Source: VBOC01 sp964512655 (GTDB lineage: Bacteria > Bacteroidota > Ignavibacteria > UBA10030 > SZUA-254). Taken from it: 64,000 nucleotides of DNA. The position numbers and the translations under genes are program-made. Where the stretch lies: NCBI GenBank assembly GCA_964512655.1, contig CAZEJT010000003.1, positions 310,001-374,000 on the forward strand. Reading direction: 5' to 3'. The notes below the pieces were generated by a model. That model ran no database searches, was not told where the DNA came from, and saw only the letters and a list, made by a program, of their open reading frames with translations. Shown here piece after piece: positions 27,205 through 34,773 of this stretch (positions are counted from its first letter, which is position 1; each line of letters opens with the position of its first letter).

Positions 27205-28518
27205 CTACTTCAGTATCAAACTCAACCCGTTAACCGTCAATCCGTTATTCGGATCGCTCGGGTCATCGGTCGTGATCGAAGCATGGTCAAAACCAGCATC
27301 GATGTGAGAAAATATGAATCCGCCGATGCTCGTGGCCGCTGCGAGCGGTGAAAGCTGCTCAATCAACTTGAAGATCGCTCCGAGCCGGAAGCCATAGCCG
27401 CTCGTTGTGTACGAGGCGCCCCTCCCATGCACAGATCCTCCGCGAATAAGGAAGAACTCGCCGACACCTACCTGCCAACCCTTTCGAGCCGTTATGTGTC
27501 CATTCCCCTCTCCGAGGATCACGTTGTTGTAGAATTGAATCGCACCGCCACCATTGGTGTACCGCGGATTCGGCGGAGGACCTGTTTGGTTGCCGGCACT
27601 ATCTACCGGAGCCGGGAATCTCTGAACGAGAAGATCATCCGCCTCACGTGCAAGCGTGAAGGTAACAGCTTCCCACGACCCGGCCTGAATCGGAAGCGAT
27701 AAACCGAGCTTGTAACTAATCCCCAGAGTGGCAGTACGTGGAAGCGGATCTGCCTGAGCCGGGTCGATGTAGGTCACAAGATCGTCCCCAAGATTTCTGC
27801 GGGCGTAACCAAGCGTCACATCAAGAATCGGATGTATATCCGGTCCGATGATGAGCGCAGATCCTACGATGTCATCAACAATTCTAAGGAGAGGGAGCTG
27901 CGCCACGGCTCCCACATCGTACGTCGAGAAGTCGGCTACGCCCTGCCTTCCCTGACCCTGGACGTTGTAAGGGGCAAGACTTGACGTTACGCTTTTGTGC
28001 GTATAACCCAGCCCCAGTCGGAGATAGTAGTCGGCGCCGATCCCAACAGAAAAATTGTTAGAAGTCTCCTCAGGGTTAAAATAGCCAATCGGGTCAGGAC
28101 CGCCTGGACCCGTAATTGCGAAAACTCCATAATCGATGTTCACGCGCGAGTAGCCGAAACCGATGCTCAAACCGAGGGGGAGATCTGTGAATCTGTTGAG
28201 GTTCAATCCGGCGCTGAAAGCTTTCGCAGAATAACTCGCACCGCCCCCGGGGATCCCTGGTAACCATGTGGTGGATGACGGATACAGGCTTCCAAGAAAA
28301 TAATGGTTGAGGGATGCTAGACCGAGAAGCCCGGGATTAGCGAGTTCGCCCATCGGACGGTCAGTTTCTGTCGCATTCACGATCCCGCCCATGCCGTTCC
28401 CCTCTGCAGAAGGTGGAATCAAAAGGAAGAGAGCCGCGGCTTCACCCTGTGCGCGAGACACCTGAGGTGATACGGCAATCGTAACCAGCATGGCCAATAA
28501 TGCGAACGGTTTATTCAT
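27205..28518 (-). CDS. PorV/PorQ-like outer-membrane beta-barrel protein
   Basis: With ATG 28518 (GGGGGC upstream) the product has 437 residues; an ATG four codons earlier at 28530 is possible. A signal peptide ends near VSRAQG. The mature N-terminus AALFLLIPPSAEGNGMGGIV matches the FLLIxPDARxxGMGxA opening of PorV and relatives. A glycine-rich barrel follows. PorV shuttles T9SS cargo by its sorting domain, and other family members are simple channels; the sequence does not decide between them. It sits directly upstream of two small lipoproteins that resemble T9SS tails, on the same strand and in convergent position with pyk. Confidence 0.8.
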   Translation of the reverse strand: MNKPFALLAMLVTIAVSPQVSRAQGEAAALFLLIPPSAEGNGMGGIVNATETDRPMGELANPGLLGLASLNHYFLGSLYPSSTTWLPGIPGGGASYSAKAFSAGLNLNRFTDLPLGLSIGFGYSRVNIDYGVFAITGPGGPDPIGYFNPEETSNNFSVGIGADYYLRLGLGYTHKSVTSSLAPYNVQGQGRQGVADFSTYDVGAVAQLPLLRIVDDIVGSALIIGPDIHPILDVTLGYARRNLGDDLVTYIDPAQADPLPRTATLGISYKLGLSLPIQAGSWEAVTFTLAREADDLLVQRFPAPVDSAGNQTGPPPNPRYTNGGGAIQFYNNVILGEGNGHITARKGWQVGVGEFFLIRGGSVHGRGASYTTSGYGFRLGAIFKLIEQLSPLAAATSIGGFIFSHIDAGFDHASITTDDPSDPNNGLTVNGLSLILK

Positions 28519-28534
28519 CTTTGCCCCCATTTCA

Positions 28535-29011
28535 TTATTTAATCAACATCATTTTCCGGCTCGCAACATAAACCGGGGAAGTCAGATCCAGATCAGATGA
28601 CAGAAGCCGAGCTGCCAACGTGTAGACATATACGCCGGCCGCGAGACTCGTGGCATCGAACTCGACCTCTTGGGTGCCCGCGTCCATTTGTACCCGATCG
28701 AGCAATTTTGCAGTGACAACTCCTCCAGCATCATAGACATTTAACGATACAATTGCGTCCCCAGGAAGGTCGAACTCAATGGTTGTTGTGGCATTTGGTG
28801 CGAAAAGCCGGTTATACACACGAAGAGACGACGATGGATAGCTGCCATCCTTTATCTCTTCCCATTTGACAGTATGTGTAACAGCGGGGAGAGGCTGGAC
28901 GGGGGCGTCGATCCTGCTGCAGCCCGAACAAATCAGGGCGATTCCTACTACAACCGGTAGCGCATTCACGATAATCCGTTTTCGGTGACGTGTGCCTGAA
29001 CCCGGTTTCAC
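28535..29011 (-). CDS. Small lipoprotein consisting mostly of a T9SS-tail-like domain (copy 1)
   Basis: The start is GTG 29011, preceded by GGAGG at 7 bp; an ATG 51 codons in the other direction would fuse in unrelated sequence. The 158-residue product has a signal with lipobox ICSGC and then ~115 residues in the pattern of a T9SS type A sorting domain: LFAPNATTTIEFDLPGDA, VSLNVYDAGG, LAAGVYVYTL and a final RKMMLIK. There is no cargo domain in front. It is a paralog of the next gene (29059-29499), and both are on the PorV-like gene's strand. Confidence 0.78.
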   Translation of the reverse strand: MKPGSGTRHRKRIIVNALPVVVGIALICSGCSRIDAPVQPLPAVTHTVKWEEIKDGSYPSSSLRVYNRLFAPNATTTIEFDLPGDAIVSLNVYDAGGVVTAKLLDRVQMDAGTQEVEFDATSLAAGVYVYTLAARLLSSDLDLTSPVYVASRKMMLIK

Positions 29012-29058
29012 TTTATATCCTCCGCGATCATGAGCAGCACCGATATGAGGAAAAACCG

Positions 29059-29499
29059 TCATTTCAACAGAAGCAATTTGCGGTTGTCCGTGAAGGTCGC
29101 CGTGTTGGGTTCCAGATCCGCCCCTAGCCCCTGATAGATTAGCGTGAAAATGTACACCCCGCTCCCGGCTTCCGACGCGTCCCAACGCACCTCATAACTT
29201 CCAGGCTCCAGGTTCACCCGCTCTGCCAGTCTTGCCACGAGGTTTCCGGTGCCATCGTAAATCCTCAGAGATACTACTGCCGCGATCGGGAGACCGAAAC
29301 GGACGGTCGTCAGGACATTCGGAGCAAAGACTCGGGGAGTTATCTGAAGGGTGGACGGCGCGGTGTTGTCATCTTTGACGTCAACCCATCTTGAAAGATG
29401 TTCGGGGGGCGCCGCGAGCTCTACCGGAGAGTTGGTCCGGCTGCAACCGGATATTAGGAGAAGAATAAATACAATGAAGGACAGAATGCGAGATGTCAC
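29059..29499 (-). CDS. Small lipoprotein consisting mostly of a T9SS-tail-like domain (copy 2)
   Basis: The 146-residue protein has a signal peptide with lipobox LISGC (cysteine at residue 19). A domain like copy 1 follows: VFAPNVLTTVRFGLPIAA, VVSLRIYDGTGN, SGVYIFTLIYQ and a final RKLLLLK. Key positions line up one-to-one with copy 1, which indicates tandem duplication. A lipoprotein signal combined with a stand-alone sorting-type domain is unusual, since sorting tails normally end large secreted proteins. It could be a decoy, a shuttle partner of the PorV-like protein, or a structural beta-sandwich not involved in secretion. Confidence 0.8.
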   Translation of the reverse strand: MTSRILSFIVFILLLISGCSRTNSPVELAAPPEHLSRWVDVKDDNTAPSTLQITPRVFAPNVLTTVRFGLPIAAVVSLRIYDGTGNLVARLAERVNLEPGSYEVRWDASEAGSGVYIFTLIYQGLGADLEPNTATFTDNRKLLLLK

Positions 29500-29540
29500 T
29501 TTGCTTCCTCCTTTCTTATTCCCCTCAAAGGTTGTTAAGC

Positions 29541-30056
29541 CTAGTACGCCGCCTCCCTCACCATTAGCACAGGACAGCGGGCTCTCTTTACTACCTTTTC
29601 CGCCGTACTCCCAAATATAAGATGTTCGACACCAGAATGTCCATGGGTGGCGATAACAATCAGGTCTGCGTGCTCATCTTTCGCCGTCGTGAGGATCTCG
29701 ACGAAGGGCCTCCCTGTCCGAACCATCGTCTGGGCTGTTATCTCCTTTGAAACCGAATCCTTTACCAGTTGCTCCAACCCGGCTTTCCCGCGTTTAGCCA
29801 AATCCGGCTCGATATTCGGAATCGTCGCTTGGCCGAACCCCAGATCTGCCGGGTAGACGACAGGTTCGACAACATAAACAAGAATCAATTCAGACTTATA
29901 TTCCTCCGCAAGTCTGGCCGCGTACTTCAGTGCGTTCTTCGACGGCTCCGAGAAGTCGATCGGGACGAGAATGCGTTTCAGAGAAACCGCGAATTCCCCC
30001 GAAGAAGCTTTCTTCTCCTTTGACTGACCGTTCTTTTTTGAGGGTTTTAACTTCAT
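29541..30056 (-). CDS. Universal stress protein, UspA family
   Basis: The 171-residue protein has a ~25-residue lysine-rich N-terminal extension and then a standard UspA domain: KRILVPIDFSEPSKNALKYA at its start and the nucleotide-binding GHSGVEHLIFGSTAEKVV near the end, closing with ARCPVLMV. It is a cytoplasmic ATP-binding dimer typically raised under stress. The ATG overlaps the ilvE stop by 4 bp (ATGA), so it is translated with the aminotransferase. Confidence 0.92.
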   Translation of the reverse strand: MKLKPSKKNGQSKEKKASSGEFAVSLKRILVPIDFSEPSKNALKYAARLAEEYKSELILVYVVEPVVYPADLGFGQATIPNIEPDLAKRGKAGLEQLVKDSVSKEITAQTMVRTGRPFVEILTTAKDEHADLIVIATHGHSGVEHLIFGSTAEKVVKRARCPVLMVREAAY

Positions 30057-31006
30057 GATCCGGTTTTGCGGGAGGCTTGACGCTCAGACTCAATGAATCG
30101 CAGCCACCCGTGCGTGTCCTTTCCGTTCTTCACGATGTCGAAGAAAGCAGTCTGGACCTCTTTGGTTATGGGCCCAACCTTGCCATCCCCGACGGAGGAG
30201 CGGTCGACACTCCTGATAGGAGTTACCTCGGCGGCAGTTCCGGTGAAAAACATTTCATCGGCGATGATCAGCATTTCCCGCGACACAGGTGCCTCTATGA
30301 CCCGATACTCCATTTCCCGGAGAAGTGTCATGACCGAATTTCTCGTGACACCGGGCAGGATGCTTGATGTAAATGGCGGCGTATACACATCCCCGTTCTT
30401 CACCATGAAGATATTCTCACCGCTTCCTTCACTCACATGGCCCGACACATCGAGTGCAATCCCCTCAGTGTAACCCGCTTTCAATGCTTCCACCTTGATG
30501 AGCTGAGCATTGAGATAATTCCCTCCGGCTTTGGCTATGGTCGGGAGAGTGTTCGGCGCTGGCCTTGTCCATGAGGATACACAGACATCGATGCCTTTCG
30601 TGAGCGCCTCCGCGCCGAGATACGTTCCCCAGTCCCAGACAGCGATCGCCACATCGACCGGATTGTTCAGCGGGTTCACACCTACATCACCATACCCGCG
30701 ATAGACGACCGGGCGGATATAGCACGATTTCATTTTGTTGACGCGGATCGTCTGAACGATCGCGTTCTCAAGCTCTTCCTTCGTGAAGGGAATCTCTGCC
30801 GCATAGATTTTCACCGAATCGTAAAGGCGCTCAAGGTGCTTATCGAGCCGGAATATTGCAGAACCCTTCTTCGTTTCATAGCACCGAATCCCTTCAAACC
30901 AGCTCGAGCCGTAATGTACGACATGCGACAGCACATGAATCTTCGCCTGAGCCCAGTCGACCATCTTTCCATTCATCCATATCTTTTGCACAGGTTTAAC
31001 CGGCAT
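30053..31006 (-). CDS. ilvE: Branched-chain amino acid aminotransferase
   Basis: The 317-residue fold-type IV PLP enzyme has WFEGIRCY, VVYRGYGDVGVNP and the phosphate-binding EGSGENIFMVKNG, all typical of IlvE; the Schiff-base lysine falls in the KVEAL segment. It makes the last step of leucine, isoleucine and valine synthesis, or the first of their breakdown. It is followed by uspA with a 4-bp overlap and preceded by the GNAT gene with 14 bp. In an organism that may build iso-branched sphingolipids, branched-chain keto acids are primers, so the neighbourhood may be meaningful (inference). Confidence 0.95.
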   Translation of the reverse strand: MPVKPVQKIWMNGKMVDWAQAKIHVLSHVVHYGSSWFEGIRCYETKKGSAIFRLDKHLERLYDSVKIYAAEIPFTKEELENAIVQTIRVNKMKSCYIRPVVYRGYGDVGVNPLNNPVDVAIAVWDWGTYLGAEALTKGIDVCVSSWTRPAPNTLPTIAKAGGNYLNAQLIKVEALKAGYTEGIALDVSGHVSEGSGENIFMVKNGDVYTPPFTSSILPGVTRNSVMTLLREMEYRVIEAPVSREMLIIADEMFFTGTAAEVTPIRSVDRSSVGDGKVGPITKEVQTAFFDIVKNGKDTHGWLRFIESERQASRKTGS

Positions 31007-31020
31007 AGAAATGGCCTTTC

Positions 31021-32142
31021 CTAAGATAGTGGAGTCTCATAAATCCGGTACGTCTTGGTACGGTCGGCATTGAGTAGTTCCGCTCCCCGGTTCATCATCA
31101 CATTATCCTCCAACACCCAACTGGCCTCCCCTTCGGGATATCCATTCTCGACGCTGCGCTTACCGGTCTCATAAAACAGCACACCGCCAACGCCAGTCAT
31201 CTGATGCTCCTTGACCACCCCCAGTACGATGATCCGAGTAGCAGTGATCGATTTCTTATATCGAAACAGACAGTACAGTCCCGGAAGAAGATAACCGTTC
31301 CTGTTGTGCTTCAGCGCCATGTTGAGATCGGGGAGCGATAGCGAGAACCCGATCGGTTCCCCCTTGAACTCTGCGATGATCACCAGCTCCGGGACGACGA
31401 CCGGCTTCAAATCCTTTGCCATCGCATCAAACTCGGCGTCTGTCATCGGCACTGCGCCCCAGTTATACTGCCACGCTTTATTATAGAGGTCGCGGATAAC
31501 CTCCACCTCGCGCTTGAAATTCTTCATGTCAAGGGTTCGGAAGGTAATCCCCTCCTTCTTCTTGACGATTTCGGTCACCCGCTTCAGCTTTTCGCTGAAC
31601 ACCTTATCCTTGTGGACATGATAGGCGTACATATCTTTCGCCTTCTTCAGGCCTGCCCCTTCGAGCAACGTCGGATAATAGGCCGGATTGTACGGCATCA
31701 ATACTACCGGCGGTTTGTCGAATCCGTCGATCAACAAACCGTATTCATCGTTGACTGACGGGCTCGCAGGACCGCGCATAGCCGTCGCTCCCCGATGCTT
31801 CAGCCAGTCCTTCGCAGTCCCGATGAGCGTATTCGCGACATCCGCATCATTCACACACTCAAAGAACCCAAAGAATCCGATCTTATCCTTGTGTTCCTTG
31901 TTGTGATTCTCGTTGATGATCGCGCCGATCCGCCCGACAATCTTTCCATCCCGATATGCAAGGAAGAATCCCGCCTCGGAATGCCGGTAGAATGGATTCT
32001 TCTTCCGATCCATCAGCTTGCGCCGGTCCATCAGCAATGGGGGGACCCAGACCGGGTTGCCCTTGTAGATTTCCCATTGAAACTTGATGAAGCGGTTGAC
32101 ATCACCCGAGGATGATACAGTCCGGATGACTACGGGACTCAT
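31021..32142 (-). CDS. GNAT-superfamily acyltransferase, candidate bacterial ceramide synthase
   Basis: The 373-residue protein is a long GNAT-type protein, not a short acetyltransferase. The N-terminal motif FIKFQWEIYKGNPVWVPPLL and then KNPFYRHSEAGFFLAYRDG and GRIGAIINENHN belong to a family often found beside serine palmitoyltransferase genes. In Caulobacter a GNAT-superfamily protein (bCerS) N-acylates the Spt product to give keto-ceramide. Here the gene is 94 bp downstream of spt on the same strand. I propose the same role, placed at the inner membrane or cytoplasm. The assignment rests on family resemblance from memory and on context, not on an alignment. Confidence 0.7.
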   Translation of the reverse strand: MSPVVIRTVSSSGDVNRFIKFQWEIYKGNPVWVPPLLMDRRKLMDRKKNPFYRHSEAGFFLAYRDGKIVGRIGAIINENHNKEHKDKIGFFGFFECVNDADVANTLIGTAKDWLKHRGATAMRGPASPSVNDEYGLLIDGFDKPPVVLMPYNPAYYPTLLEGAGLKKAKDMYAYHVHKDKVFSEKLKRVTEIVKKKEGITFRTLDMKNFKREVEVIRDLYNKAWQYNWGAVPMTDAEFDAMAKDLKPVVVPELVIIAEFKGEPIGFSLSLPDLNMALKHNRNGYLLPGLYCLFRYKKSITATRIIVLGVVKEHQMTGVGGVLFYETGKRSVENGYPEGEASWVLEDNVMMNRGAELLNADRTKTYRIYETPLS

Positions 32143-32236
32143 CGGCTGATACGAATATGGAATGAACGACTCAATAGCTGGCCGGTAGGCGGGATCCGGC
32201 CCGAACCCTGGGGACGCGCGGCGAGAAGGCGCAGGG

Positions 32237-33490
32237 TCAATTGATCAAGCCAAGCTTCTTCCCTGTGTGCTCGAAGAGCTCGAGGATCTTGTCGAGATGC
32301 TTGTCCTCGTGAGTCGCCATGTAGCTCGTGCGCATCATTTGCATCCCCGGAGGGACGCCCGGACTGATAAAAGCATTGACAAAGACACCGGCATCGAACA
32401 GGTCGCGCCAGAACCTGAAGGCAATCATGTCGTCGCCAACGATGACCGGAACAACGGCTGATTCTCCCTCGATGATCCGGAATCCAAGCTTCTTGAAGCT
32501 GGATCGCATCTTGTTGGCGTTTCGGATAAGCTTGGTGATCCGCTCCGGCTCCTGTTCGAGGATATCGAGAGCGGCAAGTGCTGCGGCAACAGAAGCGGGA
32601 GTCGGGCTGGCGCTGAAAATAAGAGCGGGTGAGTGATGTTTCAGGTAGTTAATAGTGCGCTCTTCGCCCACCACGAATCCGCCCAGGGAGGCAAACGTCT
32701 TGCTGAACGTGCCCATCACCATATCGACTTTATCGGTGATGCCGAAGTGGCTCGCGGTTCCTCTACCCCCCTGCCCGATCACACCAATAGCATGCGCATC
32801 GTCAACCAAGACACCAGCATTGTGTGCCTTGGCGATCCTGACAAGGTCTGGAAGGTCCACGATCTCGCCAGTGGTGCTGAAAACACCGTCTGTAACGATT
32901 AGTTTTGCGGCTTCTGCAGGGAGCCGCGTGATCACCCGCTCCAGGTCCGCCATGTCGTCATGCTTGTAGCGGACGACGTCGGCAAACATCCCTTTCGCCA
33001 TCAGAGTACCGGCAACCAGGCAGGCATGGTCATCCTTGTCCATGATGACGTACTCACCGCGCTGGACCAGGGTCGGGATGATGCCCTGCCCCGTCTGATA
33101 CCCCGTGCTGAAGAGAAGGCAGGCCTCTTTTCCCATGAAATTCGCGAGGCGGGATTCAAGTTCGTAATGGAGGTCCAGCGTGCCGGTAAGATACCGCGAA
33201 CCGGAGCAGCCCGTGCCGTATTTCTCAACGGCTTTGATGGCTGCCTCTTTTACCTTTGGATGAGCCGTGAGTCCGAGGTAGTTGTTCGAGCCTGCCATGA
33301 TGACCTTCCGGCCTTCGATCCTTACAACAGGGCCTTCGTTTTCCTCGATGGCGCGGAAGTAAGGATAGAAGCCGGCAGCTTTGACCTCGTCAGCGCGCGT
33401 GAAATCGCGGCACTTCTGAAAAAGATCTATAGCCTTCTTTTTCTCACTGAGAACTGGTTTTGCGGGCTCTGTGGCGGCCGTTCGGCTCAT
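32237..33490 (-). CDS. spt: Serine palmitoyltransferase-like alpha-oxoamine synthase
   Basis: The 417-residue protein is an alpha-oxoamine synthase of aminotransferase fold type I: SNNYLGLTAHP, GCSGSRYLTGT, DDAHAIGVIGQGGRG and the PLP lysine Lys264 in GTFSKTFAS. The family includes serine palmitoyltransferase, 2-amino-3-ketobutyrate CoA ligase (Kbl) and BioF. The length, the HxxxE pattern of the Spt of Bacteroidota and the GNAT/SDR neighbours favour Spt, which condenses serine with acyl-CoA to 3-ketosphinganine, the first step of sphingolipid synthesis. Kbl remains an alternative but would normally sit with threonine dehydrogenase. Confidence 0.85.
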   Translation of the reverse strand: MSRTAATEPAKPVLSEKKKAIDLFQKCRDFTRADEVKAAGFYPYFRAIEENEGPVVRIEGRKVIMAGSNNYLGLTAHPKVKEAAIKAVEKYGTGCSGSRYLTGTLDLHYELESRLANFMGKEACLLFSTGYQTGQGIIPTLVQRGEYVIMDKDDHACLVAGTLMAKGMFADVVRYKHDDMADLERVITRLPAEAAKLIVTDGVFSTTGEIVDLPDLVRIAKAHNAGVLVDDAHAIGVIGQGGRGTASHFGITDKVDMVMGTFSKTFASLGGFVVGEERTINYLKHHSPALIFSASPTPASVAAALAALDILEQEPERITKLIRNANKMRSSFKKLGFRIIEGESAVVPVIVGDDMIAFRFWRDLFDAGVFVNAFISPGVPPGMQMMRTSYMATHEDKHLDKILELFEHTGKKLGLIN

Positions 33491-33634
33491 TGATTGTCTA
33501 AATTTTTTTTAATATACTCCATTGGCCTTAGAAAGTCAAAGGTTCAAGGAGCCTATCAAGTCATCCCTCACCTCGTTTCTCGGGAAAAGGCAGTTGTGAT
33601 CGATTTCTTTTCTTCAGAACCCCTCTAGATCCTC

Positions 33635-34618
33635 GTGCAAGTTCTCATCACCGGTGCAACAGGGTTTATCGGAAGTCATCTTGCCGAAGAACTTCATCGG
33701 AAAGGGTATAAGTTACGATGCCTTGTACGAAAGACATCGAAACTGGTGTGGCTAAAGCACCTTCCAATTGAATATGTGTATGGAGATCTGTTCGACGCTG
33801 AGGTTTTGAGGCAATGTGTCGAGGGAGTAGCTTACCTTTACCACGTTGCAGGACTAACGAAGGCCAAGACTAGGGAAGAGTATTTCCGCGGAAACCACCT
33901 GGCGACCAGAAATTTGCTCGATGCGGTCCGGGAGAAAAAGCCTGATCTGAAGCGATTTGTTCTGGTCAGTTCCCTTGCTGCCGTCGGGCCCTCGCTTAAT
34001 GGTGAACCCGTGGATGAAACCACCCCCTACCACCCCCTTACGTCATACGGCGAGAGCAAAATGGAGGCGGAGAAGGAATGCCTCCAGCTGGCAGATTCCA
34101 TACCGGTCACTGTCGTCCGGCCGCCGGCAGTATATGGTCCTCGTGATAAAGACATTTTTGCCTTTTTCGAGACGATGAATAAGGGAATACAACCCATGAT
34201 CGGCTTTAGAGACAAGACCGTAAGCCTGATTCATGTGGCGGATTTGATAAAGGGCATTGTTTTGGCGGGTGAGCACCCTGAAGCTTCTGGAAAGGTGTAC
34301 TTTATTTCAAGCGAGAAGTACTACACGTGGAAGGAAATTGGGGAAATAACCGGCCGGGTGATGCACAAACACGGATTTGGAGTCAGAGTCCCGGTATCGT
34401 TGGTCTATGCAATCGCAGGCATTTCCGAAGCGTATTCAGCGGTGAGCGGGCAGCCCGTTTTACTGAATTGGGAAAAGGCAACGGATATTGTACAGGATGC
34501 CTGGACGTGCTCCATTTCAAAGGCGGCGAAGGAGTTGGGATTTAAGGAGGATTATTCAATCGAGGAGGGGATAAGGAACACAGTTGCATGGTATCGTCAG
34601 GAGGGGTGGATGAAGTGA
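33635..34618 (+). CDS. Extended SDR (NAD-dependent epimerase/reductase), candidate ceramide reductase
   Basis: The 327-residue protein starts with GTG 33635 (no better start; no obvious ribosome site) and the Rossmann motif GATGFIGSH. The catalytic serine/tyrosine/lysine set is visible as VSSLAAVG and YGESK. It is divergent from spt with a 144-bp gap that must hold both promoters. In known sphingolipid loci an NAD-dependent epimerase-like protein (CerR) reduces keto-ceramide; this gene fits that place. Close relatives also act on dihydroflavonol or sterol-type substrates, so the role is inferred from position. Confidence 0.82.
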   Translation: MQVLITGATGFIGSHLAEELHRKGYKLRCLVRKTSKLVWLKHLPIEYVYGDLFDAEVLRQCVEGVAYLYHVAGLTKAKTREEYFRGNHLATRNLLDAVREKKPDLKRFVLVSSLAAVGPSLNGEPVDETTPYHPLTSYGESKMEAEKECLQLADSIPVTVVRPPAVYGPRDKDIFAFFETMNKGIQPMIGFRDKTVSLIHVADLIKGIVLAGEHPEASGKVYFISSEKYYTWKEIGEITGRVMHKHGFGVRVPVSLVYAIAGISEAYSAVSGQPVLLNWEKATDIVQDAWTCSISKAAKELGFKEDYSIEEGIRNTVAWYRQEGWMK

Positions 34619-34658
34619 AGCGACGCGATCGTAACCACGGCGGCCGATCCTCATTTTA

Positions 34659-34687
34659 TTGACTTCGCGCGACGATTTCAGTATATT
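34659..34687 (+). promoter_or_regulatory. Sigma70-type promoter of tRNA-fMet
   Basis: TTGACT (34659-34664), a 17-bp spacer and TATATT (34682-34687) place transcription start near 34694, a few bases before the mature tRNA. Confidence 0.75.
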
Positions 34688-34700
34688 GGAGTCACTACAT

Positions 34701-34773
34701 CGCGGGGTGGAGCAATTGGTAGCTCGTTGGGCTCATAACCCAAAGGCTGAAGGTTCAAGTCCTTCCCCCGCTA
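34701..34773 (+). tRNA. Initiator tRNA-fMet (CAT)
   Basis: A complete cloverleaf can be drawn: acceptor CGCGGGG/CCCCGCT, D stem GAGC/GCTC, anticodon stem TTGGG/CCCAA with loop CTCATAA (anticodon 34734-34736), T stem GAAGG/CCTTC with loop TTCAAGT, discriminator A. Two initiator hallmarks are present: an unpaired first acceptor position (C1 opposite U72) and three G-C pairs at the base of the anticodon stem. CCA is not encoded. The sequence is very close to E. coli fMet tRNA. Confidence 0.97.
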
